DNA from: Durusdinium trenchii
Lineage: Eukaryota; Sar; Dinophyceae; Suessiales; Symbiodiniaceae
NCBI GenBank assembly: GCA_963970005.1
Contig: CAXAMN010027472.1
Coordinates: forward strand, 222,107 to 286,106
Reading direction: 5' to 3'
DNA length: 64,000 nucleotides
The translations under genes were made by a program, and so were the position numbers. The first letter of the stretch is position 1, and each line of letters begins with the position of its first letter. Below are positions 44,386-54,087 of this stretch, in pieces. A model generated the notes under the pieces. It ran no database searches and was not told where the DNA came from. It saw only the letters and a program-made list of their open reading frames with translations.

Positions 44386-44709
44386 TCAATGCCATGGCAT
44401 TAAGAGGCACCCCGTGCTTTGGGCGATCCAATTCCCAGGAACAGTCTCCCTATCAAGCTTCTCAATCGGGAGTGCCTTTGAAGCACAGGCTGCCTTCACC
44501 TTGAAGTCATTCTCTGCAATGCCACGCGTCTTGCTCTTCCCTTTGGTGGCAGGGGTCTCTAGCTTTGGCCTCTGGCTTTGGTCACTGCCTCTGATGATGT
44601 AGGGTCCACTGCGTGCACGCATGGAGTCAGGGACGCATAGAAACAGATAGAGACCATCAATGTCTCCACCAGTGATCATCACATCTTTGGCTCTTCGGCT
44701 GCTTGGCAT
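44386..44709 (-). CDS. Possible exon, unknown
   Basis: A minus-strand frame with plausible protein sequence (DVMITGGDIDGLYLFLCVPD, then AENDFKVKAACASKALPIEK). Function not recognised. It lies downstream of the coding-like region at 44960-45480 on the same strand and may be part of the same decayed gene. Confidence 0.3.
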   Translation of the reverse strand: MPSSRRAKDVMITGGDIDGLYLFLCVPDSMRARSGPYIIRGSDQSQRPKLETPATKGKSKTRGIAENDFKVKAACASKALPIEKLDRETVPGNWIAQSTGCLLMPWH

Positions 44710-44961
44710 TCGCGATGGAAGCTCACGTGGTTGTCAGCTCGCGGTGCTGTCAGCTCGTTAGAGTCATTACTTCGTTTTCAACGTGAAGGTTGGCTGTCTC
44801 AGAAAAACCTCCAAGAAAATTACATGAACGTAGCCTGACTCACAGGCCAATGAACCTCCGGCATTAACATCATCGAGGTCTATTGCTTAGCCATCAGGAT
44901 CGCCAAGCCTTTTTTGAGAGCTATTTCTGAATCAACTTCTTGACCAAATACACCGGCCCAA

Positions 44962-45471
44962 TCATCCTCCGTCAACCAAATAACCCACAAATTGAGACAC
45001 CCTCACCCAACGAAACGGTTCAAGCCAAACCAATGAACCCAAACCTGCATGTTTTTGAGATCTCGCCAAGTGGCCACCCAAGGCCTTGAGGAAGATCTCT
45101 TCTTGAAGCCCAGGAAGCTCCGATGCCGGCACCTGAAGGTGACAGTCGCAAGTAGCCAAACAGTCAATTCAACCCTCGGGCGTTTCTCATATTGTATGAC
45201 CAGCCCGAGGCACGAGGCCCAAAAAAAGAAAGGATTCCGTTTTGTTAAAGTTCGGAATGGCCACATGGTACCAACAACTTGTTTTTCGTCCATGAAGTCG
45301 GCAGCACCGTCCAACCACCGCGTAAAGCCTGGAAGACCTGAACCATTGCAACAAACGTTGGCCAGCAAACTCCGGGAAGTTCCCAGCCGCCCAGTCAATC
45401 GCCTCCTCTTGAAACTGTCCGTTCACAACAGGCATCACCGCCGCCAAATCCATGCCTGGCCAATCCAACAC
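44962..45471 (-). pseudogene. Frameshifted coding region, unknown
   Basis: Three minus-strand frames in succession look genuine: GMDLAAVMPVVNGQFQEEAI (about 45400-45460), then GFTRWLDGAADFMDEKQVVG with a hydrophobic part LGLVIQYEKRPRVELTVWLL (about 45150-45340), then VPASELPGLQEEIFLKALGG (about 44962-45135). The changes of frame have no obvious introns between them, so this may be a pseudogene or a retroelement remnant. Family unknown. Confidence 0.35.
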
Positions 45472-45756
45472 TTGGATTTGTTGTTGAGGAACCGGGAATG
45501 CATGTTTTTTTCTCCAGAAGAGGATACATCCACAGGGAAAATAAGAATGGCCCTAAGCAAAACCATGAAAAGCAATGAAAAGCATATGACAGGTTCCAGG
45601 GTTCTGAAGAACGGTTCAGCTCACCAGTGGCAGCCAGAGTCAACGTCAAAGGGTCTAAAAATGAGTGGATCCTTGTTGAAAGTTCTCGGTAGGAGGTAGG
45701 ACCCCAGGGCTCCATTTTGAGGTCTAGAATTCCGGGCGATGCATATACCCAATCTA

Positions 45757-45792
45757 TATCTATCTATCTATCTATTTATCTATCTATCTATC
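45757..45792. repeat. TATC microsatellite
   Basis: About nine tetranucleotide units with one TTTATC interruption. Confidence 0.95.
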
Positions 45793-45808
45793 CCAATAAT
45801 ATGTATAC

Positions 45809-45841
<33 letters not shown>
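45809..45841. repeat. AT-GT compound microsatellite
   Basis: An (AT)n run passes directly into (GT)n. Confidence 0.95.
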
Positions 45842-45842
<1 letters not shown>

Positions 45843-47216
45843 TGGTTCCCCTCCAAGCCAGCCTCAAGAACTTCTGAGAAATGTGAGTGAATCTCATATC
45901 ACTTGTCGAAGAACTACTTCAGTGAGGGAAGGTTGACCATGGTTCATCGAGACCCTCTCATGAGCTCTTCGACGATTTATCGGTGTGGGGCTTCACTAAG
46001 CTTGACTAGTTGCCTGATGTTGCCTGCAGCATCCCAATTAGAACCTACCTTCCAGTTCGACCAAAAATACAAACAAAAATAAGTAATACTAATAAAACAT
46101 ATCAAAACCCATCTCTGGGCCAGGGTGTCTGCCAGAGTACCACACCCATCGATCGAGGGACTCTGATGGTCTAGATGATACGTTGGTTGCAATTCAATCG
46201 ATCCAGAAAGTGGGCACTTCTGGGCACTTGCTCCAAAAAGTGATCGGCTTCAAACACATGGGTCTCATGAAGCCTGGTCAAATTCACTCAGTCAGCTTTC
46301 CTGAACTCGAAATCGTTGTTGTTCTTCAATGTTCATCAAGTTTCCATGGTTCTGTCGGCGAACCATAAATATGATCTTTCCAAGTACATGTCCAGCTTCC
46401 CCGAGGTGACCTCCGCCGCTGCTTCAAGGCCGCCCGTTTTCGGATTGTGGCACGCTGTCTGAGAAGGGAAGCCCCTATGTGCTACAGGCGCATGAAGCCA
46501 GGCATTGCGGCTACTAATACAGCCATTCTACTACCTGGGGCGTGGCACTTCAGCCAGTGGTGTGCCTGACCTGGGGTCCCGGCATGTTCTGACCCAACTT
46601 GACATCCATATGAAGCACCTAGACAGCCATTAGTCATTAGTCATTAGTCTAGTCAGCCTTCCTCTGGCAACAGCTGTGCCAAGCCTCTGTCGGATAACAT
46701 CTGCATGTTCATCGGCACCAAGTCAGTGCAGATGATTAAGTCGAATTTGTCGAGCGGCGCCAAGTGGCACTTGGCACATCTTGGCACCTAGGGATATTTG
46801 AAGCAGATTGAAACAACAGATGTACCTGCGCGAATAATTAAGGGGATTTAACCTCTATTAGAGACTTTAGACCCAATTTGGAAATTTAGAGGTTGTTCAT
46901 TGAACAAATTAACGACTATAGTCTTTAAGTATCTTTAAAAAGGTTGGAACATCTAAATAACGACTTTTGGACGATCAGGGATCCTTCAAGTTGATGCCCA
47001 TCCGGTCTCAACACGCACCCCCATCCATCTGGTGGAAGAAGATGTTCCGATCATCCGACAACCCGAACCACGTGGCTTTTGGAGCGAACATGACGATCTG
47101 CCGACCTGGTCAGCACCGAGCACGGTGGGGGAAACCCAACCCGTGCACTCGTGCGGCGCGGGTTTGCCAACACGGAGAAAAGGATGCCATGTTCAACACG
47201 AACTGTCTGGGACTCT

Positions 47217-47263
47217 GGGACTGCCATATTTGGCCGAACAGTTGGGTTGGGTTGGGGGACAAT
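47217..47263. repeat. Family A copy, truncated
   Basis: GGGACTGCCATATTTGGCC at the left followed by GGGTTGGGTTGGGGGACAAT; the right end is missing or diverged. Confidence 0.45.
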
Positions 47264-47338
47264 CTTAAACCCTACTAGTAGGGCTCCAACCATATCCTCA
47301 AAATGTGGTTAGACTTCCTAAACTTGACGCTCCAACTG

Positions 47339-47409
47339 ACATGGAAGTGGAAAACCTCCTGTTTGTCAAGGACAGTAGTCTTCCAAGGGACCATTTTCCA
47401 GTTCCATGT
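47339..47409. repeat. Family B foldback, copy 3
   Basis: ACATGGAAGTGGAAAA (47339-47354) and its inverse with one mismatch (47394-47409). The tail TAGTGAGTCAGAGTGTAA matches the tail of the 17257 copy. Confidence 0.75.
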
Positions 47410-47689
47410 TAGTGAGTCAGAGTGTAATATCTTCATATCTTTCAGTCCCCAGGTCGTGTCTGCGTCAGGACCGCATGGCTAAGGCCCAGCCCACAAAAAA
47501 CTAGGGATTTTTGATGTCAGGGAAGGTCGAGTCAAAACCTCGTTCCATGCGTGTTCCTTTCCAAAGCCTTAACCCTTTACAAATCTTTAACCAAACTTTG
47601 GGCCTGGGGAGAGATGATTCATCCTTGGAACAACCCAATCCTTGTCTCTCGACATGGATTTGCTGTCCAGGAACCGGTAAAAATACATC

Positions 47690-48009
47690 TTACCCAAAGG
47701 GAGATTTTAGCATTAGAGGGAACATAACATTCACCCTAAGCGAAACTAAGCTAGAGAAGCTCAGGAATTTCTCAAGGGTTTCTCCAACTGTCATGTTGGA
47801 GTTGAGGGTAGTCCGTCGTGCTGTTCTCGATTCTACACCTTTGACCTCTCTACTTCCAACTTTTTGGAACCCAAGACAACGGTTCTGCGCTGCTTCGTCC
47901 CTGCTAGCACCATGTTGGTGCTCCTCAACGATGGCATGGATCCGCTTTGGCATGGGCTTCTGTGCTGATTTCTTGAGCTTTTCACGGACGGAACCGAAGT
48001 CATGATCCT
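47690..48009 (-). CDS. Possible exon, unknown
   Basis: After an ATTAG/G acceptor the frame reads DHDFGSVREKLKKSAQKPMP then RIHAIVEEHQHGASRDEAAQ, basic and helical, and stays open to a stop at 47690. No recognised family; possibly part of a larger unknown gene on the minus strand. Confidence 0.35.
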
Positions 48010-48700
48010 AATATCCCTAATTAAGAACACCTAGCTCAAATCCCAAGTTGAGTGCTCTTGGGCCAATCCCCATCCAAGCCCCAAAGACCCCCATGACCCT
48101 CATTGCAGCATTGATTCGCTAAGATCTTTGGGAGGGGAGTCCCCAAGCCCGTGGATGTCCAAAGATGGATGATGATGGTTCAGTCCAGCTGGAGGACGCC
48201 AAAGATAGGAACAGATTCGCCCTGGATCTCTGACAATGGGGTAAAAGCACCTGTTTCTTTTTGGGGGTCATGTTTCCTGTCTAAGGTACTTCCAGATTCT
48301 CAAACATCGGAGACATCATGAAGCATCCGACTTGTGTATTTTCATAAGGAGACACCAAATCAATCGGTGTCGATCTATGTTTCTTCATCCATTTGGTCTT
48401 TGGGAGCTTGATGAAGCAAGTTTCCGCACGACCATGTCCTTTTTGTCCATCCAAAGCATTGGATCTCGGAGGCCCCCCGTTGGATCACCGACACGAGGGC
48501 CTGAACGGGTTGTTCGGGTCGCATGGCCCAAACTGGCCACGGCGGTCAGTCCAAAGGCCCGATCGGAGGATGGCCAAAGCGTTGAAACAGGGATTCAGCG
48601 CAAGGCTCCACATCCAAGACTTTCCAAGGGTCGCCTCCAAGCTTTCAGGGCGAAAAGAGGCGGTTTTTAGGGTTCTCGTGCTGCTCGTGTTGAATGGCCC

Positions 48701-49072
48701 TTAAGCTGTTTGGTTTGATGGGCTCACTGGCGTTAAAGCCTCAGAAACTGCATGAAATTGCAGACAATGTCCATGTCGACTCTTGATGAATAACACTCCC
48801 CGGCACATGGCCTGTAGGACCTCTTCATATGAGAGGTGGAAATATGGGGCCAACTTCTCCAAGGACTTCAGACATGTGCATCGGTCAGCCGCAACTAGCA
48901 TCCGCATGTACCACCCTGGTTCATTCTCCACGGCACAGAAAGGCCTAGAATCTTTTGCAGGTGGAAGCTTGGCACTGTTCCAGATTGACCCCTGAACCCG
49001 TTGTTCAGTTATTTTCCATATTAGAATAGGGAAACCCTTTTTCTCCCTAACCTCTGGGAACATCAAAAACAA
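48701..49072 (-). CDS. Probable exon, unknown conserved-looking protein
   Basis: Encodes KDSRPFCAVENEPGWYMRML, then CLKSLEKLAPYFHLSYEEVL and a stop. The Trp-Tyr-Met-Arg stretch, cysteines and amphipathic helix give a convincing folded-domain look. The first 40 codons are less certain. Family not recognised. Neighbouring sequence on the same strand (47690-48009) may belong to the same gene. Confidence 0.35.
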   Translation of the reverse strand: MFLMFPEVREKKGFPILIWKITEQRVQGSIWNSAKLPPAKDSRPFCAVENEPGWYMRMLVAADRCTCLKSLEKLAPYFHLSYEEVLQAMCRGVLFIKSRHGHCLQFHAVSEALTPVSPSNQTA

Positions 49073-50285
49073 TCCTTGACCGCTGAGACCCTTAGGAGGT
49101 GCCCCTAAACTACGTAAGCCACCCTTGGGTGATATAACAACACTACTCAGGGATGTTTAAAAAAATATAACAACACACACAAAAAAAAAAAAACTATAGG
49201 GTCAGTAGACTGAGTTGTACTGGGTTGTATAGGTTTTACTGGGTCAGACTGGACTTGTAGGGCCATATTTCCTTGCCGTCCAAGATTCGCAAGAACCCTC
49301 CTCCTGTTAAAACCACCTCTTTTCCTGGTCAGGCCGTACCACCCTCGTAATTCCTGAATCAGTTCTCTGACGACAACCCAGTGGATCAGGAGGAGGGAAA
49401 GGGACTCATGCAACTAAAAGCAGTGGAACCCAGCTTTACATCTGAATTGCTGATAGAATTCTCTGCTTGAGACATGATATGAAACGATTTTGTACCTCAT
49501 GAGAATTGCTTGAATTTTCATTCACTCAAATGGACACCAGAGTAGGTCCAGCGGTTTGCTTCGTTGCAGCGTCGCTTGGCCCGGCCGGCCGTCAGAACTT
49601 CGGCAGGAAGTCTTGTCCACACAAGGGGCATCGAAATCTCCTCACGCGTCGGCACAGTGAAACGGTCACGTCTCTTCAGAGCCGGCCGTTGGATGAAGGG
49701 TGGACGCAAGAGCAAAAACTGTCACCAAACTCTTGTTCTGCTTCAACTACCCTTTTGAAGGTATTTGTGGTGGGATGGGATCTAACCGAACAGGTAGTTG
49801 GAACTACTGTTGGAACTCGATCGAGTAGCAGGAAGCGGATCTATCACGCCTCTGAATCCAAGTGCCAGTGCCCCCAAAACCAGTCCATCAAGTACTAGTG
49901 CACCCAAAACAAATCCACCAAAGTGTGGTCCCTAAGTGTGGGCCATGTCCTCCACGGAGTCACAGAAGTGAAGAATGTCGAGGACTGATCTTAGACTCTG
50001 TTTTGTTGATGCATAAAACTTCCCACCTGCGGAAAGAGGACAACATTCTGGAGACGTGGTCTTTGATGATCGAGCATCTACAAGTCTACATGGGCCCGTC
50101 AGTTCAATCGAATCAATTCCAAGTTTCATCGGATCAGAGAGTGAGAGGACGACCTATCTTGCGTCAATCTTCAGATCGATCCTATGCCAGCCGAGTCTTG
50201 TTCTCCTCCGGGACTACCACTTTTACCTACATTGAGGGTCATTACAGGGATCAATGTATACATATGTATACCCTAATCTTCAAAG
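49073..50285. other. No gene identified
   Basis: A 13-base A-run with (CA)n lies at 49167-49195. On the minus strand near 49590-49665 a short frame ends FRCPLCGQDFLPKF, a single CxxC pair reminiscent of half a zinc finger; without a second metal-binding pair I do not call it. Nothing else supported. Confidence 0.35.
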
Positions 50286-50290
50286 GCTAA

Positions 50291-50454
50291 GTTTAACTTC
50301 GACGTTGTTTCTGTCTATGTTTAACCAGGTTAAACTTCGTCGTTCTGCGGAGTCTGTTCTGTTTAAGACAACTAACATGAGTAAAACTTAGACGCACTAA
50401 GGTGTACAAGTTTAACTTCGACGTTTCTCATTGGCTAAGTTAAACTTCGACGTT
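50291..50454. repeat. Spaced array of GTTwAACTTCGACGTT
   Basis: Four copies of a 16-base motif, GTTTAACTTCGACGTT or GTTAAACTTCGACGTT, at 50291, 50329 (one change), 50410 and 50439, with a degenerate fifth near 50381. All are direct, spacing 29-81 bp, and the spacers are unrelated. Confidence 0.8.
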
Positions 50455-50559
50455 GGAAGTTCTGGGTATACATATTTACTATATATATGTATTTATTATT
50501 GTGTTAAAGTCGATTATGTTGCATCCAGATATATATATATATTGTATTAGATATATACA

Positions 50560-50991
50560 GCCATGGCTTCTGGTTGGTCTTCTGAAGAGGCGGCTTCTGC
50601 CATGGCCATGGCTTCTTGGGGAACTTCGGCTGGTGCAGCAGCTTCAGAGGTCTCTGCACACTCTGGCTGAACTTCCTCAGCCTTCATGGTTTCTTGGACA
50701 AGCTTGGCGGGTGCAACAGCTTCACTGGCTCTGCAGGCTCTGGCTGGACTTCCTCACCTGCCACCTTCTGCTTCTTCTGCCTTCGCTTGGCTGAACTTCC
50801 TCAGCTTCTTCTGCCACCTTCTGCTTCTTCTGCCTTCCAGTGGCCTTAGTGGCCTTCTGCTTGCCCTCGCGGTGGCCTTGGCTGCTGCCTTGCCTCTCGC
50901 GCCCATGCTCGAGCCTGGTCGCCATCATCCAAATGAATACCCAAATCTGAGCTGTCATGCTCAGAACCAGCCCGGCAACAGGTACCGCCAT
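50560..50991 (-). CDS. Membrane-anchored Lys/Glu-rich protein, probably decayed
   Basis: From ATG at 50991: MAVPVAGLVLSMTAQIWVFI, a single hydrophobic helix, then a basic Lys/Arg/Gly tail and VAEEAEEVQPSEGR. Below that the same kind of acidic sequence continues in two other frames (EEVQPEPAEPVKLL, then AEEVQPECAETSEAAAPAEV) until a stop near 50560. The DNA consists of three degenerate copies of a unit containing GAGGAAGT(T/C)CAGCCA. Copy-to-copy indels change the frame, so the gene is broken unless introns intervene. It may be a signal-anchored protein with a disordered tail. Family unknown. Confidence 0.35.
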
Positions 50992-51203
50992 TGGGGTCGG
51001 GAGGATAGTATACGACACGGATGCAGGATGGAGCCAGAGGGATGCTGCGAAGTCAAAGTAGCAGTAAAGTCAACGGGAGTTCTGGAACAGCCACAGGCAT
51101 TCTACATGGACTTGCAGATGGATGATGTCCAAACGGAGAAGGACCAGACTTGAGATTCGTCTGACAAGCGTTCAGACTTGAACATCTCAGGTCGGCATTG
51201 TTC

Positions 51204-51364
51204 GGATCCAAGATCCAAGATTTCCAGAAAACTTTTCTTGGATCCAGCCCAGAAATCTTGGATCCAGATATATCCAGATCCAACAGCTCCAGAAAACTTT
51301 TCTTGGATCAGATTTCTGGGCTGGATCCAAGAAAATCTTTCTGGAACTCTTGGATCTTGGATCC
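51204..51364. mobile_element. 161-bp hairpin element, 55-bp arms
   Basis: Left arm 51204-51258 begins GGATCCAAGATCCAAGATTT; right arm 51310-51364 ends AATCTTGGATC-type sequence and pairs with the left at 52 of 55 positions. The 51-base loop repeats CCAGAAAACTTTTCTTGGATC-like sequence from the arm. It could be a MITE-like foldback or an RNA-hairpin locus. A palindromic GGATCC recurs throughout. Confidence 0.9.
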
Positions 51365-51559
51365 ATATGTTACTCAGACTTGAGTTCAGAGTTGAGACTT
51401 AAGACAAACTCTTTGTTCTTGTTGTTGTCTCCTTTGTTCAATGGGTACTCACACCCATGAACTCTTACTATATAGTAGAAAACAAAAGGTGCCCAATATA
51501 TGCATGTTTTACTGAAAAATACCAGTGAAAAATGACTTTGGGTGTTTTTTTGGGGGGAG

Positions 51560-51615
51560 TACCATATACAGTATATTATATATATATATACACAGCCTAT
51601 ATATATATAGAGATT
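51560..51615. repeat. TA microsatellite
   Basis: Two TATATATATA runs separated by CACAGCC, followed by ATTCCAGTCCCATGGAGT, a family A terminus. Confidence 0.8.
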
Positions 51616-51889
51616 CCAGTCCCATGGAGTCTATCTGTGCTAGAAACACAGGTCTGGTGGAGTCACGTAGCTGTCCTTGTCAACCACTTCTTGACACATG
51701 CATCATGAAAGGCATGCTTGCACGGCAGGCTAACGACCGCCGTCTCCAAGGACTCATGACAAATACAGCAAAGCTCCCCAGGTACGACCTGAGTTCGGGT
51801 TCATCGGCTTCAACTCGAAGGTAGTCAAGCAAACCCGCCCCAGTGCAGCTGGAGATTGGTGGGAATTGGATGCCCGTGTCCAGGAAACT

Positions 51890-51955
51890 CCATGGGACAA
51901 GAAATGACTGGAAGATATTTTCTATTTTCTACATTGACCCCCCCAAACCATCCCT
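51890..51955. repeat. Family A copy
   Basis: CCATGGGACAAGAAATGACTGG ends the left side (first 20 bases shared in part with other copies) and TTGACCCCCCCAAACCATCC is the core. Confidence 0.5.
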
Positions 51956-52629
51956 GGTCCCTGGCCTTTTCTCGGCAAAAACAAAGATGGTAGTCCCATG
52001 AAGTGGCTGGGAAAGGGCATCAAAGACCCAGGTTTTTTGTTCACATCTTTTGTTGGACCACACTCCTTTCAACGAATGGTGATGGTTCCGGGACGAACTG
52101 CCTACAGCTGCAAAGCTGCCTTTTTGATCCTTTTGCTGTAACTGGGATCTGGGCTTGATAGAGGTTTCAGGGAAAGAACGCTCTGAGCCTCCCACCTTGT
52201 TGATAAAAAATATGTTGGCTCTGTTCCTCTTCGATGACGGTTTGAATAGAAAGTCCCAAATTTACATGACGTGTAATGGTGCATCCTCTAGTAAATCTAC
52301 CAAACAAACTCTCTTCTATCTATATAGATCACCAAATTGATGGGAACAACATCCAATCCAATACATATTGAGAGGGAATGTAGTGTTTGGTGCATTTTGC
52401 TAACAACATATGTATACTGTTTTGGACAACAACCACAACAACAACAACTCGGGGCAAAACTGCCGGAAAAGAAGTAGGATCCTCCGCACTGGTCACAACA
52501 GCCTTCTGACCGGACAATATTCTCTTCGCACCCGGTTTTGGTGGTGAAGAAGGGGGTGCAAAATAACTGTACAGTGGTTCTTCAGCAGTTCAGCAACAGT
52601 TTGCTATAGGTACTATAGGTGATCCACCC
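51956..52629. other. No gene identified
   Basis: A minus-strand frame at 51929-52195 (RCEQKTWVFDALSQPLHGTT) is weakly protein-like and overlaps a repeat. ACAACAACCACAACAACAAC at about 52425-52450 is a simple repeat. Confidence 0.3.
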
Positions 52630-52869
52630 TCAAAAAAGGATTCGGTGCCACTTGCAGTCATTAATTTTTTGCCAAGACACGGTTGAAGGAGACTGAACCT
52701 CTAAGACTGAATCAATGGCAGCTGCCAGCTTCCGGCGTGCCATGACCTTGTCCAAAGCCCACCTGGGCGTGGGCAGGATTTGGCCATAGAGCTCGACGGG
52801 TCTGAAGCTGGCATGGTAGATCTTGGATCGTTTCACCCCCCGGTCCTCAAAAAGCTTTGTACAATCCAT
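52630..52869 (-). CDS. Probable exon downstream of PDZ-like half-domain
   Basis: The first part reads LFEDRGVKRSKIYHASFRPV then ELYGQILPTP, with GC-rich third positions, and reaches a possible GT donor CCCAG/GTGGGC near 52765; codons after that are probably intronic. It follows the 52885-53049 exon on the same strand. No domain recognised. Confidence 0.35.
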   Translation of the reverse strand: MDCTKLFEDRGVKRSKIYHASFRPVELYGQILPTPRWALDKVMARRKLAAAIDSVLEVQSPSTVSWQKINDCKWHRILF

Positions 52870-52884
52870 GTCTGGGCCTTTTAT

Positions 52885-53049
52885 TCATCCAATTGCATCC
52901 AACTCGTCTACATGACCTTCCAAAATGCACTCGAGGCGCTGCTGCTGCGGCGTGAGCCGCGTGTTGATCGTCAGCTGCAGGTCTCGAGCACTGCGCAGCT
53001 CCGACGTCATCTGCTGCACGTCACGCGCTCCGTTGATTTCCACGATGGC
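52885..53049 (-). CDS. PDZ-like domain, C-terminal half exon
   Basis: After acceptor ATGTCAG/G the frame reads AIVEINGARDVQQMTSELRS then ARDLQLTINTRLTPQQQRLE. V-(E/N)-x-N-G followed by a helix with L-x-x-A and a final L-x-(L/I) strand is the pattern of the second half of PDZ domains, which bind C-terminal peptides and scaffold complexes. The true end may be a GT donor GGAAG/GTCATG near 52900. The first half appears to be the exon at 57.9-58.1 kb. Upstream of the acceptor an IAIRLEA-type repeat is open in frame but is taken as intronic. Confidence 0.45.
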   Translation of the reverse strand, partial: AIVEINGARDVQQMTSELRSARDLQLTINTRLTPQQQRLECILEGHVDELDAIG

Positions 53050-53779
53050 CTGACATCGGTGATCCTTCGGACGATGCCAGAGATAGCTTCTTGCTACGCT
53101 GCTACGAGCGATGGCCTCCAACCGAATAGCGATGGTCTCCATCTAGTTTCTTGCTAGTAGCTTCAAAGCCCAGCAGGGATCCCAAAAATGAAGATTATGC
53201 CCGGATATACCCGGGAAAATTCACATGGAACCTGTAATTAGACCAAACTGGAACTTGGACGTGCTGATAGAGAACTGAGAAGAAATTACCAAAAAACATG
53301 TCCCTTCGACTGGGGATTCACCACACCCACAATTTTGAGGAATACCACCCAAATGAACCGATCCACGAGGTAGAAGGATCGACACCCCTCTTGTCACATC
53401 CAAGATATGCCGCCCTTCCACGACCCAACTCTGCCCGACTCCAGCTGCTACCAAGGCGCTTGACCCTCGCAAAGGTTGCTCCGCTGCTTAAGTTCTTCAC
53501 TGGCCTGAAGATTCACGACATCGCTGAAGATTCATAATGGGTTTGGCTGGACATAAGTATTCATGGACACCTCCTTGGAATAACAAGGGTTCCCAATCTA
53601 GTCCAGCGAAGCCTATAGGCCTCCTATCACTAGAAGCTCTGTCTGTAATAGTTGGTGGGGAAAAAGAGCTGCATACGGTATACCGTGTATATCCGTTATC
53701 ATCTGTGCCATCCTCAAGGCAACTTGAAACAACAAGGTCTAGCTAGCTGATAGGAATCCTCAGGCAGCCACTCTTCTAG

Positions 53780-53834
53780 CTGCTAGTAGCGATGCACTTG
53801 TTACTAGTAGCGATGCCCCTGCTACTAGTAGCTT
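53780..53834. repeat. CTAGTAGCGATGC minisatellite
   Basis: Units of about 24 bp containing (A/G)CTAGTAGC(G/T)ATG, 2.5 copies; related CTAGTAGCTTCTTG strings occur at 18224, 18263 and 53145. Confidence 0.7.
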
Positions 53835-54054
53835 CTGGCTATTTCAAATCCACCGGAACTGCACCTCCACGATGGCCAAGCCCTCGATGCGTGGGTGGAC
53901 CGCTACCAGGAGACCTGGACCGGCGGTCGCGGTTGCGCCCCATCCGTGGAGCCCCAAAAACCCGTCGCTGGTTCGGTACGTGAAAGCGGAAGGGACCCGA
54001 AGGACCCCCAAAGTCTTCAGTGTGAAAGCATTCAGTTGGGAAACTGTGAGTGTT

Positions 54055-54087
54055 CTTCCTTCCTTCCTTCCTTCCTTCCTTCCTTCT
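54055..54087. repeat. TTCC microsatellite
   Basis: About eight TTCC units on the plus strand. Confidence 0.95.

Larger units (their letters stand above)
45472..47016. other. Intergenic with microsatellites
   Basis: TATC repeat at 45757-45792, AT then GT repeat at 45809-45841, and TTAGTCA duplications at 46628-46650. A short minus-strand segment at about 46375-46465 (PKTGGLEAAAEVTSGKLDMY) and another at 47025-47105 (MFAPKATWFGLSDDRNIFFH) look like exon fragments of unknown genes. Confidence 0.35.

Noticed and set aside
46370-46470. PKTGG on the minus strand as the ATPase DKTGT phosphorylation site
   Set aside because: The catalytic Asp is absent and the surrounding residues do not match P-type ATPases.
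47032-47268. Plus-strand ORF (EEDVPIIRQPEPRGFWSEHD)
   Set aside because: The minus strand over the same DNA has an equally good exon-like frame and the plus ORF runs into a family A repeat; strand not decidable, so no CDS was called.
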